A stretch of DNA of 64,000 nucleotides, taken from the NCBI GenBank assembly GCA_027924585.1, contig BSBM01001436.1, positions 868,001-932,000 on the forward strand, in the 5' to 3' direction. Below are positions 46,537 through 56,702 of the stretch, piece by piece. A program made the position numbers and the translations under genes. The DNA comes from Larix kaempferi. Lineage: Eukaryota; Streptophyta; Pinopsida; Pinales; Pinaceae. Within the stretch, counting starts at the first letter, position 1. Each line of letters starts with the position of its first letter. The notes under the pieces are model-generated. The model was not told the DNA's origin and did no database searches. It saw only the letters and a list, made by a program, of their open reading frames with translations.

Positions 46537-47700
46537 TTCCATGGAGCCAAGTGAACTTTGGCATAGAAGAATTGCACATATGCACTACAGAGCATTACCA
46601 ATTGCAAGTAAGGCTGTAGAAGGTCTTCCTGAAATTAAGACCAAGCATGAAGGTGTTTGCAAAGGATGTGAAAAAGGAAAGAACATAAAGAAGGCATTTC
46701 CAAGCAGTAAAAGCAAGGCAAAAAGTATCTTGGAAATTATCCACTCCGATGTATGCGGCCCGATGTCATCCAGCTCTCTGAGTGGGTATGTTTACTATGT
46801 CTCTTTCATTGATGACTTCTCCAGAAGACTTGGGTTTACTTCTTGAAGAACAAAGATGAAGTGTTGGATAAGTTCAAGGAATTCAAAACTTGATGGAGAA
46901 CCAAACTGATAATAAGATCAAAACATTCAGATCCAACAATGGTGGAGAATTCACCTCAGGTGACTTCAAGAAGCTATGCAGTGATTCAGGGATTAAGAGG
47001 GAGTTGACTTCTCCTTACAATCCACAATCACTACATAGCTTCTTGAAATAATCATGAAAAATGTTGCATGACCAGGATCTACCTATGCATCTATGGGCAG
47101 AAGCAACAAGGACAGCTGTATATGTGCATAACAAAACACCCCACAAGATATTGGACAACAAGACACCAGAAGAGGTCTTCTCTGGTAAGAAACCTGAAGT
47201 CAGCCATCTCAGAATATTTGGTTGTCCAGTATACACTCATGTCCCAAAAGAAAAGAGGACCAAGCTAGATCCTTCAGGAAAGAAGGGTATCTTTGTGGGT
47301 TATAGTGAAAGCTCAAAGGCTTACAGAATATACTTTCCAGGGTTCAAGAAGATTGATGTCAGCAGGGACGTAACATTTGATGAAAACTCAACATTCTTCA
47401 AATCAAGGAAGACACCTGTTGAAGTTTATGAAGAACCTAAGGAAACTAGATTTCAAGACACTACCATGACTGAAGCAATTCCAGATGTTGATCGTGAAAT
47501 TGAAGATCTGCAACAACCAGTAGATACACCCCATGAGAATAACTCTCACAAGAGAAAACCTGCATGGGCTAGAGAGCTCATTCAAGATGCAAAAAGATAT
47601 GGCATTCCAGAAGAAGAACACAGAGAAAAGAAGAGAACTAGATCACATACCAGCTATGTTGCTTTACTATGTGATATCATGAACAATGAACCTTCCAGTT
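46514..47700 (+). pseudogene. A integrase (copia), damaged
   Basis: The zinc domain is seen (LWHRRIAHMHYRALP, GVCKGCEKGK) and the first catalytic aspartate is in HSDVCGPM. A frameshift lies near 46,840. The second catalytic residue is asparagine (RSNNGGEF, usually D). The stretch that should carry the catalytic glutamate (PQQNGVAER-type) is deleted near 47,030. The C-terminal part (47,061 on) is open, with WAEATRTAVYVHNKTPHK, FGCPVYTHVPKEKRTKLD and GIFVGYSESSKAYRIY. It is inactive. Confidence 0.85.
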
Positions 47701-48130
47701 ATGAAGAAGTAGTGGAAAAGAAAGAATGGAAGGATGCCATGGTCAAAGAATACCAATCAATAATGAAGAATGATGTTTGGGATGTTGTCCCAAGACTTGA
47801 AGGAAAGTCTGTTGTGACTTCCAAGTAGATCTACAAGATCAAGCATGCTGCAGATCGCAGCATAGAGAAATACAAGACAAGATTCGTAGCTCGTGGCTTC
47901 TGTCAGAAAGAGGGAATAGATTATGAAGAAACTTTTGCTCCTGTAGCCAGGTACACTTCCATCAGAACAGTACTTGCTATGGCTGTAGCAATGAAATGGA
48001 AGATACACCAGATGGATGTCAAGACTGCCTTCTTGAATGGTGTAGTTGAAGAGGAAGTGTATGTGGAGCAGCCACTCGGTTTTGAAACACATGACAAGGA
48101 GTCATATGTGTGCAGATTGAAGAAAGCCTT
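47701..48130 (+). pseudogene. A reverse transcriptase, N-terminal piece
   Basis: Copia RT begins with WKDAMVKEYQSIMKNDVWDVV. A TAG at 47,826-47,828 replaces a Trp codon, then come RFVARGFCQKEGIDYEETFA and HQMDVKTAFLNGVVEEEVYV. The piece stops after CRLKKA, exactly at the S insertion. The next codons are at 55,401. Confidence 0.85.
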
Positions 48131-48459
48131 TGTTGTTGCAGCAACACCCCTCCCCAAATTTGTTTTTTTTTACATGTTGGGGCCCCTCCTGTATTTTTGT
48201 AGAAAGTTTGCCTGAGAAGCCATCCTAGCCGTCAGCTCTGATTTCAACATAAAATCTTATTTCCCTACTGAACATCTCGCCGTCAATCCTTCCACGTTTT
48301 CCCCAAAGAGCCAAAGAGGAATTTGGAACTTTTCCCAACATTTTGGAGTCCCTCAGGCTACCTCCCCGAGACTCCGAAAAAGCCAAACGTCCAACCTTTC
48401 CGGAAAAGGACTTAGATTTTTTTTTCGATTAGAAAACTACGGGAACAATGGGAAAATTC

Positions 48460-49640
48460 TTCCCGAAACGGCGGAATGCTCAGCTTAAGCCTTCCGCAAC
48501 CGCGAGAAGATTCGAGCTGTCTCCCGAAATGGCGGGAATCATTCGCATCTAGCCTCCGAAAGGGACTTAGAGGACTTCTAGTTTTGTTTTTACCCTTCCG
48601 AAACGGCGGGGGAATTCAGCGAAACCGCCCGAAATTGGCAGAAGCCGCCGTGATATCTCTCCGAAAAGAAACTCAGATTATGGCCATAAGTTGCGGAAAC
48701 CATTGGTGAAACCTCACCGAAACGGCGGAGCGATTCAAGTCTGTCTCCCGAAACGGCGGAAGCCATTCACATTTGCTTGCCGAAATAACACGAAGAAATT
48801 CATGAACTTCTTCCGGAATTATGAAAGGACTTGGAATACCTTAAAAGAACTTTCCAAAACAAGCCGAGGAAGCTTCGCGGAAGATTTCAACATTCCGTTC
48901 CGAAATTATGGAGGCTCTCGGGCTACCTTTTTAAACAAAAAATTAAGGATTCCGTTCCGAAACAGCGGAAGCCGCTGAGGAATTTCTTCCGAAACAGCGG
49001 AATCGTTCATCATTTGCTCCCGAAACGGCGGAGGCCATTCTCATAAACCGCCCGTCCAAGCCTTCCGAAGTAGATAACACTTGGAAACTTCTCAATGTGT
49101 AAAATCTGCGGAGCAATTCAAGCTACCCTCCCGAAACAGCGGAAGCCATCCGCATAAGTCCCGCGGAGGAATTCACGAATTCCTTCCGAAGCTATGAAAA
49201 GGACTTAGAAATTTTTCAAGAAACTATCGCGGGGGCCTTCAGCCTTTGCTCCCGAAACCGCGGAAGCCTTCGGGCTACCCTCCCGAAACGGCGGAAGCCA
49301 ATCGCTTAAACCGCTCAGCAAAGGACTCCGAAATGACCCCGGGTAAATGTGCGGAAGAATATAAGATTTGCTCCCGAAACGACGGAAGCTGCTCGTCTAA
49401 AACGCCCGAAGAGACTTAGAAAAAACTTCGAAAAACATGCGGAAGTCTTCAGATTTTCCTTCCGAAACGCGGAAACCTTTCGCGAATAGCTCCCAAAACG
49501 GCGGAAGCCTTGACGTTATGCATCCGCAACGCGGGGCTCTTTTGCGGAAGGTTTCAAGTTCCCCTTCCGCAACGCATCTCGAAACAGCGGGAACTTCCCC
49601 TCTATCCTTCCGCAACGGCGGGTGTGACTCGCAAGACGGT
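48460..49640 (+). repeat. Array of CCGAAACGGCGGAA-type motifs in S U3
   Basis: About 17 copies of a motif near CCCGAAACGGCGGAAGCC are spread over 1.2 kb (for example near 48,467, 48,717, 48,747, 48,956, 48,988, 49,020, 49,131, 49,283 and 49,494). Spacing is irregular, about 25 to 120 bp. Many copies are an inverted repeat, TTCCG-N6-CGGAA. The sequence between is only partly similar. The region is rich in CpG, unlike its surroundings. It lies upstream of the TATA-like words, so it may be an enhancer-like array; that is inference. Confidence 0.7.
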
Positions 49641-49699
49641 CCCGCGGATGGCGGTCGCACGGAAATCGAGGTATCTTGACATGACCGCGGCGGGCGGCG

Positions 49700-49708
49700 T
49701 ATTTAAAC
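49700..49708 (+). promoter_or_regulatory. Candidate TATA box for the S gene
   Basis: TATTTAAAC lies in a GC-rich setting just after the motif array. A second candidate, TTTAAATAG, is at 49,763. Both precede the probable 5'-UTR splice donor at 49,907. Which one is used cannot be told from sequence. Confidence 0.4.
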
Positions 49709-49906
49709 CACATTCTAATTGCGCCGACCACCAACCTTAATGCTCGCACGTGCCCGTTTTTGTTTAAATAGGCGGTGGGGGTACGAGCCAACACATTGTT
49801 ATTTTTTTAATCCGGACGATTGGTTGGACGCCGCGCGAACCGCTCCAGCTCGGATTGCTCAAACACGTTTCACGGCCACCTCAGTTAGCGTTTTCATCGG
49901 TGCCAG

Positions 49907-50936
49907 GTAGGCTCTTAACTATAAATCCGTCTCCCTACACGTCGTATTTTGCTTTTGAGTTAGCTGTCTTTTGAAATTGATGGGCATAAGTGGGGTTTTG
50001 ACGAGCAAAACGCCCGTCACGGGCGATTTTGCCCGTCAAAATACGGTTGAATCAAGTTCCCCTCATTTTTTAGCCGAAGCAGGATGAACATTGGTGGGTA
50101 GACGGTTAACATGTTCCTTTTCCGAGCCGCGTGCCTCGTCATCTATTGAAAATACCGAATCCCATCGACGTTGCATATCCCCGGCCGAGAGATTAAGCCA
50201 TAACACCCCAGCCTTTTTTGTGAACTGCGAAACCTCTGCTCATTTCAAATCTTAGAACCGGCGCCACGGCCCCTGTTCAGGACCCGCGAGCACTCAAGCT
50301 ACGCCAGCCAGACCCAAAACCATCGCCGCTCGAAATTTTTCTCCCCATTTGGAACACCTCGTCAAGTGCCGCAAATAACATTGGCATTCGGATGCCCCCG
50401 CCTAGTCGTAAATGCGAAAGGGGTTTCTTTTTCGGCACAAAGTCTGCCTACCTGAGCTTACCCGCCGCGGGCCTTCCAAACCACAGTAGTGACGAAAGCT
50501 GTCCTATCCTTTCCCCAGAACTAAACCGAAAGCACGTTGCTTCCGCAACGCGCTTGTCTCCACGGGAGCATCCCAAACTTGCCCCTTTAAAGAATGGGAG
50601 GGTTATTTTTTTTTTTTATAATCATGTCCCTGCTAAGACGAAAATCATCTTTTCCCAGGGCAGAACCGGAAGCCAATTGCTTCCACAAATCGCCTATCGG
50701 TCCAAGAACAAAATGTATCGGCAGCATAGCCTACCCCTCAAGAGCATTCCAAACTCGTCCTTTTAGGAAATTCAAGTGTTTCAATTTATGTTTCATGTTG
50801 AAATAACGTTTTGCTTCCTAAATATACAGCTTCACTGCGTTTGTTTCATTAATATCTTAAAACAATGATACTCTCTGATTGAAACCTCGCAGTATGTTAC
50901 TCAAGTTCATGATGACTTGTATATGGGTGTTATCAG
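49907..50936 (+). other. Probable 5'-UTR intron of the S gene (1,030 nt)
   Basis: The donor is CCAG/GTAGGC and the acceptor TTATCAG/GG, 12 nt before the ATG. Between them the sequence has many stops in all frames and T-rich runs. It holds a near-perfect hairpin (49,996-50,041) and a diverged duplication of about 130 bp (50,500-50,590 and 50,630-50,765; shared GTTGCTTCCGCAAC/ATTGCTTCCACAAA). The intron is inferred only from splice consensus and position. Confidence 0.45.
49996..50041. repeat. Near-perfect 46-bp hairpin
   Basis: The left arm TTTTGACGAGCAAAACGCCC and the right arm pair over about 22 bp with one mismatch and one bulge, around a one-base centre (CGCCCGT-C-ACGGGCG). It lies in the probable 5'-UTR intron of S. 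No duplication flanks it. Confidence 0.65.
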
Positions 50937-50948
50937 GGATAAATCAAG

Positions 50949-53900
50949 ATGCCGAAAACCGGTAAGAAGAAAGCTAAGATGACAGAAAAGAAGCCTGCCC
51001 CTCTCAAGATTGAAACCTCGCTCCAGGACACTAGGTGCACCACTGGTGTCCCTCCAGAAATCAGATGGGATGACATCTATAGAATGATCAGGGACCAAGA
51101 AATCCCAGATATGTTGCTGGAGGAAGCACCAATCTATCAAAATATCAGAGCCTCAGGCATAACTAGAGCCGCTACCCGCCCTGAGATGTTCCCCTGTGCT
51201 GAAGTGATCGGATGGATACTCCAACATGCCGATGCTGAAGGAAGAGTGATAAATGATAGCGGGAAAGTGGCTATCGCCTCATTTCAACCCCCATATCTTG
51301 CGGCATCCTACAGGTTTCCCCGTGTCCAGCAAGCTCTGACTGATGAATGGTTAAGCCAGATGAACAATATCGAGATGGCCAAGAAGCTACTGGTGGCAGG
51401 GAAACATTTGAGGAAGAAAGGGAGTGAGGAGTATGACGTACAGAATCTAAGAGCTCCTTATAGATTGATTGCCCTGATGCTGTGCAGAATCTTCATCATG
51501 CCCGATGGCACAGTATACAAGATTCAGTGGGTCCCTATCATTCATTATGTGGCATTTCAGGGAACAGTGTTTGACTGGGCCACTATCCTGTCAGATAGTC
51601 TGGCCTCGATGATAAGTGCTGCTAAGTCGGGTCTAGCCTTGAAGAAGGCTGAATTCTTCATGTCCTCATATCTGATAGATTGTATTTTGGCCAAGATAGA
51701 GTTCCCCAAATTGGGTTGTACATGGGATAGGGCCACCTCCCCGGTCTACATCGCATTCAAGATGTTGTGGGCTCAGAACTACAAGCCCAGCTACAAAATC
51801 ATCTGTGAGGGGTTCATCATGCCCCTATACGAGAAAATGTTTAAGGAAGAACCAAATTGCCTGTCAGAAAATGCTTTGGAAGTCCTTGAGGAGTATGGGG
51901 ACTTTTACTTTTCAGAACAAGGTACCTACCTGAGAATGTTTGAAGGGACTAAGCCCCCATACATATTGCTGCAGTATGCCACAGACTATGTGGTGCTCAA
52001 GGAAGCAGTAAGACAACTCTTCTTGGATGGGGTTGGAGCATTGCTCCACAAGCAACACAAGGCTTCCTTTCCCCCTCTGCCTTTCTGCATCGGCGCTTAC
52101 AAGTTTTCAGGGGTTGCCTCGGCCAATGAGTTTGTTCAAGAGTTGAAGGCCTTCCACTTCGGTGAGGTCATCTTCCACAGGAACGACAGAAAGGGTAAAG
52201 TGGCCGAGCATTGCGAGGGGAACTATGCTCACTTCGAATACTCCCACTACCCTGATGCCGAGGAGGAAGCATTCAGAGGCATCAGCAACATGACTGAGCT
52301 ACGGATCTGTCGCCAAGGTACTGGAACGAGCTCTAGCTCAACCAAGGCCCAGAAGACCATCCAGCAAAAGGAGAAAGAAGCTGAGGATGCCCGAGCTCAG
52401 GAAGAGTTCAGATTAAGAGAAGAGGCAAGGTTACAGCAGGAAGCCGAGGAAGCAAGAAAGCAGCAAGAAGCTGAAAATGAAAGACTGCGGAAAGAAGCTG
52501 AAGAAGCCCAAAAGAAGAAAGAAGTTGAGCAGGCTGAGGCAGAAAAGAAGGCGGAAGAAGAATTGAAGACAAGGGAAGATGCCCAAGCAGGTGGGTCCGG
52601 TGTCCAAGACATGGAGATAGACACCTCTCAAGCAGATGGCTCTGGTACCCAAAAGGAAGGAGTATACCCTGCTCAGGAAGTCCGGACCCCACCTATGGAA
52701 GAAGACATAGACATCATAAACCGACCAATTGTCCCGTACACTCCATCAGGTAAGTGTACGGTGTCCAAATGGAATGAGTTTGTGTATGATAAGAAAAGGA
52801 AAGCGATGGTCCTCCAATCAGAAGAGAGGATTAAAAGTCCCTTCCATGAAGACATTATTACTCACCGGGAGGTCACCGTCATGCAAAACACGGATCAAGA
52901 TCCCATTGCTATGGCATCCGCAGTTATAGCAACAGCAAAGGCATCATTTTCCAATGTAGACGGTATAGTCAAAGAAAATATATTGACAAAGAAGAGAGCA
53001 CGCACGCTGCAACAAAATGTGGCTAATGAGCAAGCCCAAAGAGATCTGGCAGTAAACAAATATAATTGCTTGTACGCTGAGCATAAGGAGCTGTCAAACA
53101 AGTACAGCCAGCTGGAGGAGGAAAAGGACCAGCTAACACTTCAAATGATGATTGTGGAAGCAGAGAAGAATGGTGCAGAAGAAAAGGCATCTCTGCTAGA
53201 AGCAGACAAGCAAGCATTAGCTGAGCGTTTAGAGCAAGCGGAGAGCAGAACCATAGACCTATCTCCCTTCCACGAGCTGTCATGCAATATCCTGCAGCAA
53301 GTGTATGGCTCCCAAGAGCTAATCACTGAGGAGGTGTGCAAACTCAAGGCCATGGTGGTCAGGATAAAAGAGATTAATGCGGAAGCCCACAGGCTCAAAG
53401 CTAAGAATACCCGTGTCAAGGCAAATGTCATAAGTCAGATGGCATGGAGAGAAGGGAAAGGAGGTTTCCCCCCGCATCTTCCTTTTAAGGCCGTGGACGA
53501 TTTTAATGAAGATATAGCCTTGCTGGAGTTTGGCAGGAACTGTGCCAATAAGCTGCTAACCAGTGTGCAGAGGACAACAGATAGAATCAACAACCTATAC
53601 CAAAAGCTCAAAGGAGTCCATGACAACTGCACATTGAGTTTCCCTCAGACCCTAGAAGGCTTCCCGGAAAAGGAGCAGCGGTTGTCTCAACTGAAAGAAG
53701 AGCTAGGCGTCCAGATGGAGTATGTAAAAAGGATTGATGTCCTGGCCATGGATGATCTCCAGCATTACATCGGTTCATCAACACTTCACAACCATCTGCT
53801 GAAGGAAGCGCATCAAGTTGCTGAAGCAGAAGTACAAAGCATTAAAACAGAGCTCGGGAAGAATGTGACTTCTCAGAAAATCCTGTTTCCTGCCGCAGCA

Positions 53901-54170
53901 AACATAATCATAAGGGACACAGGTGTGTGGCACAGCTACATAGCAGAGGAGGACAGGAAAGCTGCAACAGCAGCAGGAGCATCAGTAGATCCGGCAGCCT
54001 CTCTCCCAGCAGCCTCTTCCCCAGCAATAGCAGAAAATCTGGACAGTTCAATTCCCCCTTCCCAATTAGGAGCAGCATCAGCAAGGGATTCGAGGGCCTC
54101 TTCCCAGGCAGCATCAGTGACAATTAACTTAGGCGACCCTCTGCCAGGAGAAGCTCACGCACAGGAATGA
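50949..54170 (+). CDS. S-encoded 1,073-residue coiled-coil protein, unknown function
   Basis: A fully open ORF starting MPKTGKKKAKMTEKKPAP, with a good plant start context (CAAGATGCC). Residues 1-20 are Lys-rich. Residues 35-455 look globular and mostly helical (EVIGWILQHADAEGRVI at 85-101; FFMSSYLIDCILAKI at 236-250). Residues 465-547 are a highly charged Glu/Lys/Ala/Gln coil. An acidic linker has DMEIDTS (554-560). Residues 676-770 form a second coil starting with a basic KKRAR, residues 905-930 a short third coil, and 1000-1073 is Ala/Ser-rich and disordered-like. No enzyme, RNA-binding or transmembrane motif. It resembles the G LTR protein in order of parts and in short motifs. Absence of stops suggests recent origin or selection. 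Confidence 0.75.
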   Translation: MPKTGKKKAKMTEKKPAPLKIETSLQDTRCTTGVPPEIRWDDIYRMIRDQEIPDMLLEEAPIYQNIRASGITRAATRPEMFPCAEVIGWILQHADAEGRVINDSGKVAIASFQPPYLAASYRFPRVQQALTDEWLSQMNNIEMAKKLLVAGKHLRKKGSEEYDVQNLRAPYRLIALMLCRIFIMPDGTVYKIQWVPIIHYVAFQGTVFDWATILSDSLASMISAAKSGLALKKAEFFMSSYLIDCILAKIEFPKLGCTWDRATSPVYIAFKMLWAQNYKPSYKIICEGFIMPLYEKMFKEEPNCLSENALEVLEEYGDFYFSEQGTYLRMFEGTKPPYILLQYATDYVVLKEAVRQLFLDGVGALLHKQHKASFPPLPFCIGAYKFSGVASANEFVQELKAFHFGEVIFHRNDRKGKVAEHCEGNYAHFEYSHYPDAEEEAFRGISNMTELRICRQGTGTSSSSTKAQKTIQQKEKEAEDARAQEEFRLREEARLQQEAEEARKQQEAENERLRKEAEEAQKKKEVEQAEAEKKAEEELKTREDAQAGGSGVQDMEIDTSQADGSGTQKEGVYPAQEVRTPPMEEDIDIINRPIVPYTPSGKCTVSKWNEFVYDKKRKAMVLQSEERIKSPFHEDIITHREVTVMQNTDQDPIAMASAVIATAKASFSNVDGIVKENILTKKRARTLQQNVANEQAQRDLAVNKYNCLYAEHKELSNKYSQLEEEKDQLTLQMMIVEAEKNGAEEKASLLEADKQALAERLEQAESRTIDLSPFHELSCNILQQVYGSQELITEEVCKLKAMVVRIKEINAEAHRLKAKNTRVKANVISQMAWREGKGGFPPHLPFKAVDDFNEDIALLEFGRNCANKLLTSVQRTTDRINNLYQKLKGVHDNCTLSFPQTLEGFPEKEQRLSQLKEELGVQMEYVKRIDVLAMDDLQHYIGSSTLHNHLLKEAHQVAEAEVQSIKTELGKNVTSQKILFPAAANIIIRDTGVWHSYIAEEDRKAATAAGASVDPAASLPAASSPAIAENLDSSIPPSQLGAASARDSRASSQAASVTINLGDPLPGEAHAQE

Positions 54171-55400
54171 AGAGGCTGAATTCAGTCGAACCACTCTCTT
54201 CAGCCAGACACGTGCCCAGCAGGGAAAGCTTTGATGTTAGCAAATTTTCTGTTATATATATTTTGAATATGTAAGGCGTAAGCCATGGGACAGCTGTCCC
54301 TAATTTTGTCAAAATATTTTTTATAAAGGAAGTGGCCATTTTGGTGGTCGATTATAGTGAAAATTCCTGTAAATGACAGATGGAGAATGCTAGGTGTCAG
54401 CCCAAAGGGCAAATTTGTAGCTATAAATAGCATCTAGGAAAGATTAGAAAGGACTTTTGGCAGGGAATGAAATTTTGGGCAAACGATATGAGCTATCTTG
54501 TATCGGGTCTGTAAATTGAATTTTCTAATAGAAGCCACGGGAGATGGACGTTTTGCCTGGGATGTTGGATTGCTCTATATTGGACTATTCTAATGACTGC
54601 GGTTCAGTAATGTGAGATTATTCTTGACATCTGAATTATTTCTTTGCATTAATGATTTTGCTCCCCTCTGTGCATGCGTTCTCTCTATTTTGTGAACAAT
54701 GAAATGTATTGCTGTAGATTGCTTTGTCTAGATCGAATGGCTAACTGTTCTTTCTTCAGGATAATGCATGTGGCTCATTGTTCATGCCTTTAAATTGCTC
54801 CTTGCAGGGATCTTTGAGTTTAATTTCAGTTTTGTTACATCTAGATCTGTTTCTTTATTCTTGTTACATAGATTAAATAATTTTGCTTTCTTCTGTTTAT
54901 GACCAATAGATGCGTTCTTAAAGTTTCTTTTCAGATCTGTTTCTTTATTTGCTTTCTTCTGTTTATGAGCAATAGGCGCGTTCCATGTTGAATGAGAAGC
55001 TATCTTCTCAAGATCTGTATCTTGCTGTAGCTTTGGTTGTGAGAAATAATAGCTATCTATTCTTTGTTTACGATACTTGTTACAGCTGATTGCTCCTCCC
55101 TTTAGCGTGTTCCCTGCAGGGATAGATAGATTTGTTCCAGTTTTAGGCTTAGATCTGTTTTAATTGCATTCAGATTAAGTATAATTTAGGCACTTGCATC
55201 TCATATAAAAGACATAAAAAACCCAAAAGAAAGGTGGATCGGGCCATAACCGGTAAGATCGGATTTAAAGTCCAAAACCACGGTTGCCGGAACCGCTAAC
55301 CGGACGGATTCCCTACACCAAACCGGAGATAGTCTAATTGGGACCATCTCTCGGGGAGAATCCCTTTCTGATTGATGCTACGATATCTGAGGCATCAACA
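54171..55400 (+). other. S downstream region: 3' UTR and U5-like part
   Basis: No ORF of note. Repeated TTCTTTATTTGCTTTCTTCTGT-like phrases (about 54,860-54,970) and 'gatctgttt' words occur. No canonical AATAAA stands close after the stop; AATAGA and AATGAA variants lie near 54,527 and 54,700. The end (55,200-55,400) contains several 'ccggt/aaccgg' words and closes with CATCAACA. Confidence 0.5.
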
Positions 55401-55948
55401 GCCTTGTATGGCTTAAAACAAGCTCCTAGAACTTGGTATGGTAGGATGGACAGTTTTCTATCTAGTTTGGGATTTAACAAGAGTAAAGCGGATTCCAACC
55501 TTTACTACAAGGTCGAGGAAGGAAATCCTGTGAGTCTACTCCTGTATGTGGATGACCTGTTTGTAATAGGAGATGACAGATTGATTTCCGATACAAAGAG
55601 GAAGGTTGTTTCCGAGTTCGATATGAAGGACTTGGGGATGATGCACTATTTTCTAGGTATGGAGGTGTGGCAGAGTGCAGATGGGATTTTTTTGGACAAG
55701 GGAAGTATACAGTAGATATCCTGAAGAAGTTCGGGATGATGGATTGCAAGGCCATGGCCACACCTATGGCATCGAACCTGAAGCTTCTATGTGATGCTTC
55801 ATCTGAGCCGGTTGATGTCTCTATGTATCGTCAGATGATTGGGTCCTTGATGTACCTAATGAACACGAGACCAAATATTTGCTTTGCGGTGAATACATTG
55901 ATCCAGTTCCTGACGGGTCCAAGGAGTGTTCACCTGGTTGCTGTAAAG
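55401..55948 (+). pseudogene. A reverse transcriptase, C-terminal piece
   Basis: The sequence resumes at ALYGLKQAPRTWYGRMDSF and includes the intact catalytic LLLYVDDLFVIGDD and DLGMMHYFLGMEVW. A run of seven T at about 55,686 shifts the frame by one. The other frame continues with KYTVDILKKFGMMDCKAMAT, MYRQMIGSLMYL and HLVAVK, where B interrupts. The last 50 codons of the 55,667-56,098 ORF are B LTR sequence read by chance. Confidence 0.85.
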
Positions 55949-56702
55949 TGTAAAATTAGTCACAGCAGATCTAATGAACAAGTAAATCAATCACAACAGA
56001 TGAACATAGAAAATATGGTGCAAAACTGTGCAAAACATGCAGCAGTGCTCAATATCCCAATAAGGGTGAATGAATTACAATACAAACTGTTACAATGAAC
56101 AGAGCAATTCGAATTGCCTAAGGAGGTCATTCGAATCACTGAATGGAGTAGCTTGACTCTATCTAGGAGTCCTCATCAATCATCGGTGTTGCTCATCAAT
56201 CACAACAAACAGTCATCCAGGTGTCAAGCTGAGTCTAACTGATCATAATAAATGTAACTGAAGTGTGTAGCACTGATATAGGATCTGGAGGCTCAGTGGG
56301 GGCGCATGGGAGGCTAACTGGAGTCAGAGCAAGTCACCTAATCGAACTGGAGGTCAATCGGAGGTGAAACAGTCAGTCAGGAGTGAAATCGGAGTGAAAT
56401 CAATCAGAATCGGAGCTAACTGAATGTAACTGGAGTGAATCTGCAGTGGTAGGTGAACAAGTGCGCCCTTCTCTGTCAGTAGGTGAGAAGAGGGCGCCTT
56501 TCAGCTTAGGAGGGCTAAAACTCTGTGGAAAGTGGCTCCCGGGTGCTAGAAGAAGGTGGATAAGGTGCTGGAGGCATCAAACTGGTGACTGGACTGCATA
56601 TCCTGAAATAGATCATGCAAGATCCTGAAGTAGATATGTATCCCGAAATAGATGATCCTGAAATAGATATGTATCCCGAAATAGATGATGGATATCCGAA
56701 CA
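55949..56702 (-). repeat. B 3' LTR (754 bp)
   Basis: On the minus strand it starts TGTTCGGATATCC and ends CTAATTTTACA. Near its start a 24-bp unit (ATCTATTTCGGGATAC-like) is repeated in tandem two to three times. The small ORFs shared with the 5' copy are not genes. Confidence 0.9.

Larger units (their letters stand above)
48131..55400 (+). mobile_element. S: 7,270-bp insertion, probable giant solo LTR with a gene
   Basis: S starts TGTTGTTGCAGC and ends GAGGCATCAACA, with TGTTG/CAACA ends, and is flanked by perfect 5-bp duplications GCCTT (48,126-48,130 and 55,401-55,405). Removing S and one GCCTT restores an open A RT frame across the site, so the borders are firm. No pair of direct repeats lies inside and there are no gag or pol motifs. 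A solo LTR left by LTR-LTR recombination fits best. Inside are a GC-rich motif array, TATA-like words, a probable 5'-UTR intron and an intact 1,073-codon ORF. Confidence 0.75.

Noticed and set aside
48460-49640. Short repeated motif with variable intervals as a CRISPR-like array
   Set aside because: Spacing is irregular, the motif is degenerate and partly palindromic, and the context is a plant LTR.
52397-52929. Several 60-94 codon ORFs on both strands inside the S gene
   Set aside because: They are shadows of the Glu/Lys/Ala-rich coiled-coil codons in other frames.
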